A DNA stretch of 5,186 bases from Candidatus Arcticimaribacter sp. (GCA_011526275.1 WTJP01000121.1:1-5186), one strand, 5' to 3'. Numbered from the stretch's first letter, positions 1 through 5,186 are shown. Translations and numbers: made by a program. Notes: generated from the letters alone by a model not told the origin.

Positions 1-1023
1 GCAGTAGCCTTAACGGATGTTTATGACCTTGCTTCGCTGACGAAAATCTTAGCGACCCTTCCTTTACTGATGCAAGAAGTTGACCGTGGTCACATGAGTT
101 TTACCTCTACTTTGGGGGAGTTGTCCTCCCGATTTAAGTCCAGCAATAAGGCCGATTTGACCTTTAAGGAAGTCTTGTCGCACCAAGCTGGAATCGTTCC
201 ATGGATTCCCTTTTATAAATCCACCTTGCGGGAACGCGATGGAAAGCTATTGCGCAAGTACTACCGCGACCGCAAGTCGAAACGCTTTACGCTTCCCGTG
301 GCACATCAACTCTATGGAAGGTCTTCATTAGCCGAAGAACAATACACTGCCCTTATCGAAAGTGACTTGTTGGAGAAAGGCTACCACTATTCTGACTTAC
401 CCCTTATTTTCTTCCAACATATTTTAGAAGAAAAGTACCAACAAGGGATAGATGTTTTAGCTCAAGAGCGCATTTTTGGTCCGCTAGGTTTAGAACGCAC
501 CTTCTACAATGCTGCACAGCAATTGCCCTTAAACGAAATAGTTCCCAGCGAAAAGGACGATTATTTCCGTCAACAAGAATTGCGCGGCTATGTACACGAC
601 ATGACCACGGCGCTACAAGGCGGAGTTAGCGGGCATGCCGGACTTTTTTCCACAGCGAAAGAGGTAGCGACCATCATGCAACTCTATCTCCAAAAAGGAA
701 GCTATGATGGAAAAAGCTACTTTAGCACGGCCACCTTCGATGCGTTCAACCAGTGTTACTACTGCCCGCAGGAAAACCGACGTGGCGTGGGGCTAGACAA
801 ACCCCAACTTTGGGGAGGCGGTATGGCTTTCGATGGAATTTCACCCGATAGTTTTGGCCATTCGGGCTTTACCGGTACCTATGCTTGGGCCGATCCTGAA
901 ACCGGAATCGTCTTTGTCTTTTTGTCCAACCGCACCCATCCCAGCATGGAGAATCGATTGCTCATTGACCACAGTATTCGCCCTAGAATGCTTAAATTAG
1001 TGCACGAGGCAGTGCTGTATTAA
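1..1023 (+). CDS. Serine beta-lactamase-like hydrolase, 3' part; probable C-terminal module of a GH3 fusion protein
   Basis: The frame is open to the left edge, so the gene starts outside the window; the ATG at 70 is internal because the catalytic motif lies before it. The visible part is 340 codons. SxxK is seen as S-L-T-K at codons 12-15 (nucleophile Ser at 34-36, Lys at 43-45), the Tyr motif as Y-S-D at 388-396, and the third motif as H-S-G within GHSGFTGT at 856-879. The stretches GYVHD, GGVSGHAGLF and FVFLSNR are typical of class C beta-lactamase/DD-peptidase relatives. From memory, this version (PWIPFY insert, IVPSEKD, GVGLDKP) is the C-terminal module of long Bacteroidota proteins that begin with a glycoside hydrolase family 3 (NagZ-like) domain; that part is not visible, so the fusion is inferred. 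Such proteins are expected to be exported and to act on cell-wall fragments or other esters and amides. A true antibiotic-resistance role is unlikely. bshA follows after 54 bp on the same strand. Confidence 0.9.
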   Translation, partial: AVALTDVYDLASLTKILATLPLLMQEVDRGHMSFTSTLGELSSRFKSSNKADLTFKEVLSHQAGIVPWIPFYKSTLRERDGKLLRKYYRDRKSKRFTLPVAHQLYGRSSLAEEQYTALIESDLLEKGYHYSDLPLIFFQHILEEKYQQGIDVLAQERIFGPLGLERTFYNAAQQLPLNEIVPSEKDDYFRQQELRGYVHDMTTALQGGVSGHAGLFSTAKEVATIMQLYLQKGSYDGKSYFSTATFDAFNQCYYCPQENRRGVGLDKPQLWGGGMAFDGISPDSFGHSGFTGTYAWADPETGIVFVFLSNRTHPSMENRLLIDHSIRPRMLKLVHEAVLY

Positions 1024-1038
1024 GCAGCCGTCTCCTCT

Positions 1039-1060
1039 CTTTAAGCTTAATTGCTTAAAG
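1039..1060 (+). promoter_or_regulatory. Perfect 8-bp inverted repeat before bshA
   Basis: CTTTAAGC at 1039-1046 is the exact reverse complement of GCTTAAAG at 1053-1060, with a 6-nt TTAATT loop. It lies 15 bp after the hydrolase stop and 17 bp before the bshA ATG. There is no U-run after it (CATTTAAAAAGG follows), so it does not look like an intrinsic terminator. An operator, an mRNA processing or stability hairpin, or chance in AT-rich DNA are all possible. Confidence 0.35.
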
Positions 1061-1077
1061 CATTTAAAAAGGAAAAA

Positions 1078-2202
1078 ATGAAAATTGCTATTGTTTGTTA
1101 TCCCACCTTTGGGGGAAGTGGTGTTGTGGCGACTGAACTCGGTTTAGCCCTTTCGGAACGCGGTCATGAGGTGCATTTTATTACCTATAAACAACCCGTT
1201 CGCTTGGAGGTTTTAAACAGCAGCCTTCATTTTCACGAAGTCAATGTACCCGATTATCCTCTGTTTCACTATCAACCCTATGAATTGGCCTTGTCCAGTA
1301 AATTGGTCGATACTGTGAAAACCCATGGAATTGAACTATTGCATGTACACTATGCCATTCCGCATGCCTATGCCGGCTATATGGCCAAGCAGATGCTCAA
1401 AGATCAAGGGATCGATTTGCCCATGGTGACCACCCTCCACGGTACCGATGTGACTTTGGTGGGGAAACATCCATTCTATCAACCCGCCGTTACCTTTAGT
1501 ATCAATCATTCCGACTGTGTCACTTCGGTATCCAAAAGTTTAAAAGAAGCTACACTCGACACCTTTGAGGTAAAAAAATCCATAGAAGTAATCCCCAACT
1601 TTATCGATTTTTCCAAACACCAGCACCACAATGAAGACTGTCAACGCAGCTTGATTGCTAATGACGATCAGCGCATTGTTACCCACATCAGTAATTTTAG
1701 AAAAGTAAAACGCATCGACGACGTTATCGAAGTCTTCTATCAATTGCAGAAAGAAGTCAATGCCATTTTAATGATGGTAGGCGACGGTCCAGAGCGTTTA
1801 AAAGCCATGGCAACCTGTGAAGAATTGGGGATAGCAGACAAAGTTAAGTTTCTCGGGAAAAGCAATCAGGTGTACGAGATCCTCTGTTATTCCGATTTAT
1901 TCCTTTTACCCTCAGCCTCCGAGAGTTTTGGCCTTGCCGCTTTGGAAGCCATGATGATGCGCGTACCCGTAATTTCCTCCAACGTAGGAGGATTACCCGA
2001 GGTGAATATCGAAGGACAGTCGGGCTATTTGTTTTCGGTAGGGGACACCGAAAACATGGCCGCTAAATCCATCGAATTACTGCAAGACGAAGCTTTGCTC
2101 GAGCAAATGAAAGACCAAGCCCGAGCCGTTGCCAAATGCTTTGATATCGACACTGTGGTTAATCAGTATATCGCGGTATATCAAAAAGCGCTTAAAGCCT
2201 AA
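1078..2202 (+). CDS. bshA: N-acetyl-alpha-D-glucosaminyl L-malate synthase BshA
   Basis: This cytoplasmic GT4-family, GT-B fold enzyme makes the first intermediate of bacillithiol, joining GlcNAc from UDP-GlcNAc to L-malate. Seen in the 374-residue product: an N-terminal MKIAIVCYPTFGGSGVVATE with the glycine loop at residues 12-22, HVHYAIPHA at about 89-97, TTLHGTDVTLVG at 118-129, SVSKSL at 150-155, IPNFIDF near 172-178, NFRKVKR at 206-212, GDGPER at 235-240, and the GT4 E-x7-E pair Glu282 and Glu290 in ESFGLAALE, followed by VPVISSNVGGLPEV. The length fits BshA (about 375-380). I chose the ATG at 1078: the family starts MKIAI-, and AAAGGA at 1068-1073 sits 4 nt upstream; a TTG at 1051 would add nine unconserved residues. 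BshB and BshC, the deacetylase and cysteine ligase, are not in the window. The gene probably shares a transcript with the upstream hydrolase, and its stop codon abuts that of the converging acylase. Confidence 0.95.
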   Translation: MKIAIVCYPTFGGSGVVATELGLALSERGHEVHFITYKQPVRLEVLNSSLHFHEVNVPDYPLFHYQPYELALSSKLVDTVKTHGIELLHVHYAIPHAYAGYMAKQMLKDQGIDLPMVTTLHGTDVTLVGKHPFYQPAVTFSINHSDCVTSVSKSLKEATLDTFEVKKSIEVIPNFIDFSKHQHHNEDCQRSLIANDDQRIVTHISNFRKVKRIDDVIEVFYQLQKEVNAILMMVGDGPERLKAMATCEELGIADKVKFLGKSNQVYEILCYSDLFLLPSASESFGLAALEAMMMRVPVISSNVGGLPEVNIEGQSGYLFSVGDTENMAAKSIELLQDEALLEQMKDQARAVAKCFDIDTVVNQYIAVYQKALKA

Positions 2203-4254
2203 TTACTTTGGGTGGTAGATCTTTTCTGCCCCAGCATAGATTGTTTCCTTATCAAAGGTCATTTTCTTGGTCTTAAACTGGGTGTAGAGCTCCATTTGAT
2301 CGCCGTAATGGGGCGAGTCAGGATGATCGGATGAACCATAGGAAATCACCGATTCAATTTCTGGACCTTCTGGCGTAAATTTCACCAATTCAATATAGGA
2401 TTCCCCGGCCACTACTTTCACTTTCCCGTCTTTGTAGGGCACGGCCGACATGGCGGTGACCACATCATTCATTCCGAATACGGGAAGGGCTTTTTCGCCG
2501 CGGACTAACTTTTGGTAATCTCCTAATTTAACCTCGGTGGTACCGAAGTGTTCGAGCATATGCCCTTTGACCTCTTGCAGTGCTTTGACCAAGGTAGTAG
2601 GGGGGATGATTTTAGGTTCCGGGAGTTGATCGTAATAGGGGCGCAAATTGTGGTAGAGCATTAAATAGGTTCCAGCCCCCACCGAATTCGCCGTGGCCTT
2701 GCGGTCCCACCCTTGTAAGCGTTCGATCAATTCAGCTACTTCAGGGTATTTTTCTGCCGCTAAACGATCCAGGTGGTTGATGTCCATCCAGGAATAGGCA
2801 TAGGGACGCGGCAGCTGATGGTCGTATTTAATCCGTTTAAAGTCTTCGTAAGAAACCCGTTCTTCCGCTTCGATCAATTGCATTAAGCGCGTTGAACGGT
2901 TGTTGTGATAGGTTTCAAAATTGCTGTCTTTTGAATAGTTCTCCGCCTTGGGGTTGTTGACTTCATCGGATGAATAAAACGGACTGTGGTTGGCGTTGTA
3001 GAAATAACCCGAGCTGGGTTGAATAACCTGCGGTAATTCCTCGATGGCATAGGTTTCGGTCCACAGCGTTTTACGTGTATTTCCGGGAACGACCTCTTTC
3101 CAGTTGTAGCCCTCGGCCCGTTTCGGGATTAAACCATTGGAAATATAGAAAATAGTGTCGTTTTTATCGGCATAGCCAATGTTGTAGCCCGGCAGGGCTT
3201 TCATTTTTAAAATATCATAGAACTCACTAAAGGAAGTAGCCTTGTTCATGCGCCACCATTGTTCTAGGGCACGGATTTCAAATAGGGCAGGGGTACGCAC
3301 GGCATAATAGCCCGACTTGTTCTTTAATGTAGGCCCGTAAATACTCTGGTAGTATTTTTTAGAAATTTTTAGCGGAATCCCCAAGACTTTGATGTTGAGC
3401 TTGGCTTTCTTCTTTTCTAAACGCAAATAGTCCCCATCCACGCGGTACTGGTCTTTCTTGTTGGGGTGCATCTCCAGTTGAAAGACGTCGGTTTTGTCGG
3501 GATAATTTACCGTATGTGCCCAACCCAAATGCTGATTAGCTCCAATGAGGATACTGGGTGTACCGGCAAACAAAGCTCCAATGATGTTGGTTCCCTCTTC
3601 GCTACACAAATGCGCTTCATACCAGGACACAGGTCCGTCAAGCGGTTGGTGGGTGTTGATGGCCAAGTAAGTATTCCCATCGGTGGTCTTGGCGCTGTTA
3701 AAGGCAAAGGTATTCGAACCCGTCATCTCTTCTTTAGGCGCTTCTAGTTTAACATCGTTATCTAGTATGCGCTTTACCCAATAATCTCCACGGGAAGAGA
3801 TAAATAACTGCAATTGGGCATAACGCAACAGGCGTTTAGGGGTTAGCGGGAAGAGTTCCTCCTCTAAGACCTCTTCCGGATGCAACTCGGCATAGCGGTT
3901 TAAGCCCTGGGCATAGGCCTCGGCGATTTTTTTGTATGCTGGGCTGATTTTTTGATCGTAATCTTTTTCTACAATTTCTTTAGAACCGATGAATTGGGCG
4001 ATAAAATCGGCACCCGCTCCTTTGGTTCCAATATGCTTCCCCAAAAGGGCATTCCCAGCGAGATAGCCTTGTTGTATGGTGGTAAAATCATCTTCGGCAT
4101 GGGCCCAAGCCAAGCCATAGGCGACATCGGCATCGGTTTTTCCAAAGATATGCGGTACCCCAAAGGCATCGCGGACAATTTCCACATCATTTGGGTTGAT
4201 TTGTGCAAAGGCGGTAAAGGAGCATAGGGCAATTAAGCAGCAAAAGCGATTCAT
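2203..4254 (-). CDS. Secreted penicillin acylase-family Ntn hydrolase (AHL acylase-like)
   Basis: The 683-residue precursor of an amide hydrolase should self-cleave into alpha and beta chains in the periplasm. The ATG at 4254 is chosen because it begins a Sec signal peptide, MNRFCCLIALCSFTAFA, with likely cleavage before Gln18; a TTG-started extension to 4329 would bury it. Alpha chain: VRDAFGVPHI and AYGLAWAHAEDDF (about residues 24-57) match the family. The nucleophile is Ser180 in TGSNTFAFN (codon 3715-3717), which becomes beta Ser1. Counting from it, His202 is beta-23 (NTHQPL), Val249 is beta-70 and Asn420 is beta-241 (NANHSP). Ser1, His23 and Val70 match my recollection of PvdQ-type AHL acylases, and Asn241 that of E. 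coli penicillin G acylase. GMNDVVTAMSA, GESYIELVKF and HPDSPHYGDQMELY near the C terminus are also family-like. Substrate is unknown: acyl-homoserine lactones, lipopeptides or other N-acyl compounds are possible. No lipobox is seen. An A-rich AAAAGAAAAAA precedes the ATG instead of a clear Shine-Dalgarno. Confidence 0.92.
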   Translation of the reverse strand: MNRFCCLIALCSFTAFAQINPNDVEIVRDAFGVPHIFGKTDADVAYGLAWAHAEDDFTTIQQGYLAGNALLGKHIGTKGAGADFIAQFIGSKEIVEKDYDQKISPAYKKIAEAYAQGLNRYAELHPEEVLEEELFPLTPKRLLRYAQLQLFISSRGDYWVKRILDNDVKLEAPKEEMTGSNTFAFNSAKTTDGNTYLAINTHQPLDGPVSWYEAHLCSEEGTNIIGALFAGTPSILIGANQHLGWAHTVNYPDKTDVFQLEMHPNKKDQYRVDGDYLRLEKKKAKLNIKVLGIPLKISKKYYQSIYGPTLKNKSGYYAVRTPALFEIRALEQWWRMNKATSFSEFYDILKMKALPGYNIGYADKNDTIFYISNGLIPKRAEGYNWKEVVPGNTRKTLWTETYAIEELPQVIQPSSGYFYNANHSPFYSSDEVNNPKAENYSKDSNFETYHNNRSTRLMQLIEAEERVSYEDFKRIKYDHQLPRPYAYSWMDINHLDRLAAEKYPEVAELIERLQGWDRKATANSVGAGTYLMLYHNLRPYYDQLPEPKIIPPTTLVKALQEVKGHMLEHFGTTEVKLGDYQKLVRGEKALPVFGMNDVVTAMSAVPYKDGKVKVVAGESYIELVKFTPEGPEIESVISYGSSDHPDSPHYGDQMELYTQFKTKKMTFDKETIYAGAEKIYHPK

Positions 4255-4265
4255 TTTTTTTCTTT

Positions 4266-4301
4266 TAAAGGTAGGGGATTGTGGGGAACAGGCAACCTTT
4301 A
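4266..4301 (-). promoter_or_regulatory. Leader hairpin just upstream of the acylase start
   Basis: TAAAGGT at 4266-4272 pairs with ACCTTTA at 4295-4301 (7 bp, 22-nt loop). In the acylase mRNA the loop carries two CCCC tracts (UUCCCCACAAUCCCC) and the hairpin ends 11 nt before the ATG, leaving the A-rich start region single-stranded. It could affect translation or mRNA stability; with 7 bp it could also be chance. Confidence 0.2.
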
Positions 4302-4302
4302 G

Positions 4303-4330
4303 TGAAAATAAAAAATTTATGTTTTTCAAA
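4303..4330 (-). promoter_or_regulatory. Candidate Bacteroidota-type promoter for the acylase
   Basis: On the minus strand TTTG lies at 4330-4327 and TATTTTCA at 4310-4303, 16 nt apart. These resemble the Bacteroidota -33 TTTG and -7 TAnnTTTG elements, but the -7 element has two mismatches and the spacing is shorter than the usual 19 or so. A nearby TAAATTTT at 4319-4312 fits the -7 consensus better but has no upstream element at the right distance. Transcription would begin around 4296-4299, about 45 nt before the ATG. The region is very AT-rich, so matches arise easily. Confidence 0.2.
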
Positions 4331-4416
4331 ACGATTTGATGCCTACAGAAGCTGATTACATTTCTTATAATTTCTATTTTTCAGTAAGGGTTATGGGTGA
4401 TTCATCGGGGCAGTGC

Positions 4417-4494
4417 TTAAAGTAAGATAGAAGTGAGGAGGCGATAGGCGAGGTAGACCCCGGTCACCGACCAAATCCACCATCTATTTTTCAT
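4417..4494 (-). CDS. Possible 25-residue membrane peptide overlapping the end of the dehydratase-like gene
   Basis: The ATG at 4494-4492 opens a 25-codon frame ending in TAA at 4419-4417. It begins MKNRWWIWSVTGVYLAYR and continues with seven mainly hydrophobic residues, giving a positive N terminus, three Trp and one helix-length hydrophobic stretch broken only by Arg18. It overlaps the last 11 bp of the dehydratase-like gene in another frame, an arrangement suited to translational coupling, and a GGA lies about 8 nt before the ATG. I do not recognise the product. Against it: it is very short and hydrophobic frames occur by chance. A competing 30-codon frame (4391-4483) covers the same DNA but encodes a proline-rich sequence with no features. 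Confidence 0.35.
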   Translation of the reverse strand: MKNRWWIWSVTGVYLAYRLLTSILL

Positions 4495-4792
4495 GTACCA
4501 TTCCATGGGTATAATTTTTAATTAAGGTATTGATTTCTTCGGCCAAGACAAAATCTTTTTCGGTAATCCCACCCGTATCTTGGGTATAAAGCTCAATTTG
4601 AAGCTGTGCTCCGTCGATAAATAAACTAGGGTGGTGTTGCTGCTGTTCCGCAATAGTAGCTATGTGGTTGGTAAAGGCTAAACTAGCTGAAGCGGACTTA
4701 AAGGAAAGTTTTCGGTGTAAGGTGTTGTTAATCAGTTCCCAACCGGGTAATTTTTCATTTACTTTTTCCGCTAAAGCATCGGGATTTGTCAT
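4484..4792 (-). CDS. Pterin-4a-carbinolamine dehydratase-like protein with altered active-site motif
   Basis: This 102-residue protein belongs to the PCD/DCoH (COG2154) family, whose members dehydrate 4a-hydroxytetrahydrobiopterin to regenerate the pterin cofactor. Family marks: LPGWEL at 15-20, E-QQQ-HHP at 49-55, and TQDTGGITEKDFVLAEEIN at 70-88; length is normal (about 95-115). The usual motif is E-x3-H-H-P-x5-[YWF]-x9-H-x8-D. Here Glu49, His53, His54, Pro55 and Asp80 are kept, but the aromatic position is Gly61 and the third active-site His is Gln71 (TQD instead of THD). Dehydratase activity is therefore doubtful; a pterin-binding or other role is possible. No aromatic amino acid hydroxylase is nearby. 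The ATG at 4792 gives the family N terminus; no Shine-Dalgarno is evident and a long hairpin ends 13 nt before it. Neighbours on the same strand are the Cys-rich protein upstream and the acylase downstream. Confidence 0.88.
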   Translation of the reverse strand: MTNPDALAEKVNEKLPGWELINNTLHRKLSFKSASASLAFTNHIATIAEQQQHHPSLFIDGAQLQIELYTQDTGGITEKDFVLAEEINTLIKNYTHGMVHEK

Positions 4793-4805
4793 GCTAGTAC
4801 AATAA

Positions 4806-4872
4806 AAAGAATTCTTTCCCCGTTAGAATAAGACAAAACACGCTTATTATGAATTGGTGGAAAGAATTTTTT
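4806..4872. repeat. Long imperfect hairpin between the Cys-rich and dehydratase-like genes
   Basis: The outer arms AAAGAATTCTTTCC (4806-4819) and GGAAAGAATTTTTT (4859-4872) pair over 14 positions with one non-Watson-Crick pair (4809 with 4869). Inside, 4820-4822 can pair with 4855-4857 past a 1-nt bulge, and 4823-4832 with 4843-4852 with one mismatch and one wobble, closing a 10-nt loop. The left arm contains the 12-bp palindrome AAAGAATTCTTT. On the minus strand the stem runs into TTATT and ends 13 nt before the dehydratase-like ATG, so it could terminate the Cys-rich gene or mask the next start. On the plus strand it is followed by CGATTTTT. Function unknown. Confidence 0.5.
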
Positions 4873-4886
4873 CGATTTTTAACAGC

Positions 4887-4898
4887 CTAGTCGACTAG
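4887..4898. repeat. 12-bp perfect palindrome CTAGTCGACTAG over a stop codon
   Basis: CTAGTCGACTAG reads the same on both strands and covers the TAG stop of the Cys-rich protein (4897-4895) and the 3 following bases on its coding side. It could be a protein-binding site or part of the gene's 3' end structure. No T-run follows on the coding strand, so a standard intrinsic terminator is not indicated. Confidence 0.4.
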
Positions 4899-5083
4899 AC
4901 ACTACAGGCCATATCTTCTCCACAGCATTGTGGAGATTTTATTTTCCCTTCACAGGAAGGACATTTTGATATTTGAACGCTTGTTCCGTTAACGTCCAAG
5001 TAATCGTTTACAAGCGGTTGCTCACATTTAGCACAACTGGCATTCACGCCCATTCCGCACTTATCACACGTATAGGTTGCCAT
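4895..5083 (-). CDS. Small Cys-rich metal-binding protein with a desulforedoxin-like CCGEDM site
   Basis: The 62-residue product has nine cysteines: C6, C9, C17, C20, C41, C44, C53, C54 and C60. They fall into two likely four-Cys sites, CDKCG/CAKC (C6-x2-C9-x7-C17-x2-C20), a zinc-ribbon pattern, and CPSC-x8-CCGEDM (C41, C44, C53, C54). CCGEDM is the same string I recall at the C-terminal iron ligands of desulforedoxin, although the CxxC-to-CC spacing there is longer (about 15 rather than 8). Zinc or a rubredoxin-type iron could be bound. No signal peptide or membrane segment is visible, so the protein is probably cytoplasmic. I do not know a named function. The start is the ATG at 5083; an AGGA that overlaps the stop codon of the upstream 28-residue ORF lies just before it, suggesting coupled translation. 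Confidence 0.85.
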   Translation of the reverse strand: MATYTCDKCGMGVNASCAKCEQPLVNDYLDVNGTSVQISKCPSCEGKIKSPQCCGEDMACSV

Positions 5084-5087
5084 AATC

Positions 5088-5174
5088 CTAAAGGTAACGT
5101 TGTCTAATTTCAGCTAAAATCAAAAAAGCGGCACATACGGCTGCGCTGGCGATTACAATTGCTCCTACTCCCAT
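5088..5174 (-). CDS. 28-residue single-helix membrane ORF upstream of the Cys-rich gene
   Basis: The ATG at 5174-5172 opens 28 codons ending in TAG at 5090-5088. Residues 2-21 (GVGAIVIASAAVCAAFLILA) form one membrane-spanning hydrophobic stretch, followed by a polar, basic tail, EIRQRYL. The ATG follows A-rich AAAACAAACAAT, usual for Bacteroidota starts. The stop lies 4 nt before the ATG of the Cys-rich gene, and the TTTAGGATT there combines the stop with a possible ribosome site, so the two genes look translationally coupled. The frame stays open to the window edge for four further codons, so a longer N terminus that begins outside cannot be excluded. I do not recognise the family. Confidence 0.55.
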   Translation of the reverse strand: MGVGAIVIASAAVCAAFLILAEIRQRYL

Positions 5175-5186
5175 ATTGTTTGTTTT

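Noticed and set aside
70..72. ATG as start of the serine hydrolase
   Set aside because: The frame is open to position 1 and the SxxK nucleophile motif (34-45) precedes this ATG.
1051..1077. TTG-initiated N-terminal extension of BshA
   Set aside because: It runs through the hairpin and A-rich leader, adds nine residues absent from the family, and the ATG at 1078 has a better ribosome site.
3466..4232. Open frames of 66-93 codons within the acylase gene on both strands, and a 67-codon frame antisense to bshA at 1540-1743
   Set aside because: They lie wholly inside well-supported genes, show no family motifs and are explained as shadows of those genes.
4255..4329. TTG-initiated 25-residue extension of the acylase
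   Set aside because: It would place a clear Sec signal peptide internally and covers the probable promoter and leader.
1053..4422. The 8-mer GCTTAAAG at 1053, 2190 and 4415
   Set aside because: Two copies lie in or at the edge of unrelated coding sequence or ORFs and no regular spacing or extended similarity is seen; chance in AT-rich DNA is adequate.
4455..4475. Alternating GACC/GGTC/GACC short dyads after the dehydratase-like gene
   Set aside because: Four-base stems without a following T-run; too weak for a terminator or switch and overlapping a possible coding frame.
4391..4483. 30-codon minus-strand frame starting directly after the dehydratase-like stop
   Set aside because: Its product is proline-rich with no recognisable feature; the overlapping 25-codon frame is the more plausible of the two.
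4849..4890. 13-codon plus-strand frame MNWWKEFFRFLTA
   Set aside because: Very short, begins inside the long hairpin and has no ribosome site; of interest only if a plus-strand transcript is found.

Overview
The window looks like a chromosomal segment from a member of the Bacteroidota, most likely a flavobacterium. The grounds are a bacillithiol-type BshA glycosyltransferase, a preceding serine hydrolase whose sequence matches the C-terminal module of the GH3/serine-hydrolase fusions common in that phylum, A-rich leaders with weak Shine-Dalgarno sequences, and short compact intergenic gaps. Nothing in it resembles a phage, insertion sequence, CRISPR array, tRNA or rRNA.

Layout, left to right. 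Plus strand: the 3' part of a serine beta-lactamase-like hydrolase gene (1-1023, cut by the window edge), a 54-bp gap with a perfect 8-bp hairpin, then bshA (1078-2202). Minus strand, converging on bshA with no base between the two stop codons: a secreted penicillin-acylase-type Ntn hydrolase (2203-4254) with a leader of about 160-230 bp. Upstream of it, also on the minus strand, come a possible 25-residue membrane peptide (4417-4494), a small pterin carbinolamine dehydratase-like protein (4484-4792), a 102-bp gap holding a long near-continuous hairpin, a nine-cysteine metal-binding protein (4895-5083), and a 28-residue single-membrane-helix ORF (5088-5174) that runs towards the right edge.

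How the genes may work together. The hydrolase and bshA are probably co-transcribed and both touch amino-sugar metabolism: cell-wall GlcNAc recycling on one side, UDP-GlcNAc use for bacillithiol on the other. The minus-strand genes form a same-direction series. The 28-residue ORF and the Cys-rich protein are spaced 4 nt apart and look translationally coupled.

The points most worth a second look are: the dehydratase-like protein lacking two positions of its family motif; the Cys-rich protein with a desulforedoxin-like CCGEDM site paired with a tiny membrane ORF; the acylase with a quorum-quenching-type catalytic set at the expected spacings; and the hairpin at 4806-4872, whose non-Watson-Crick pairs are G-U only if the plus strand is transcribed. 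None of these amounts to a demonstrated new system.
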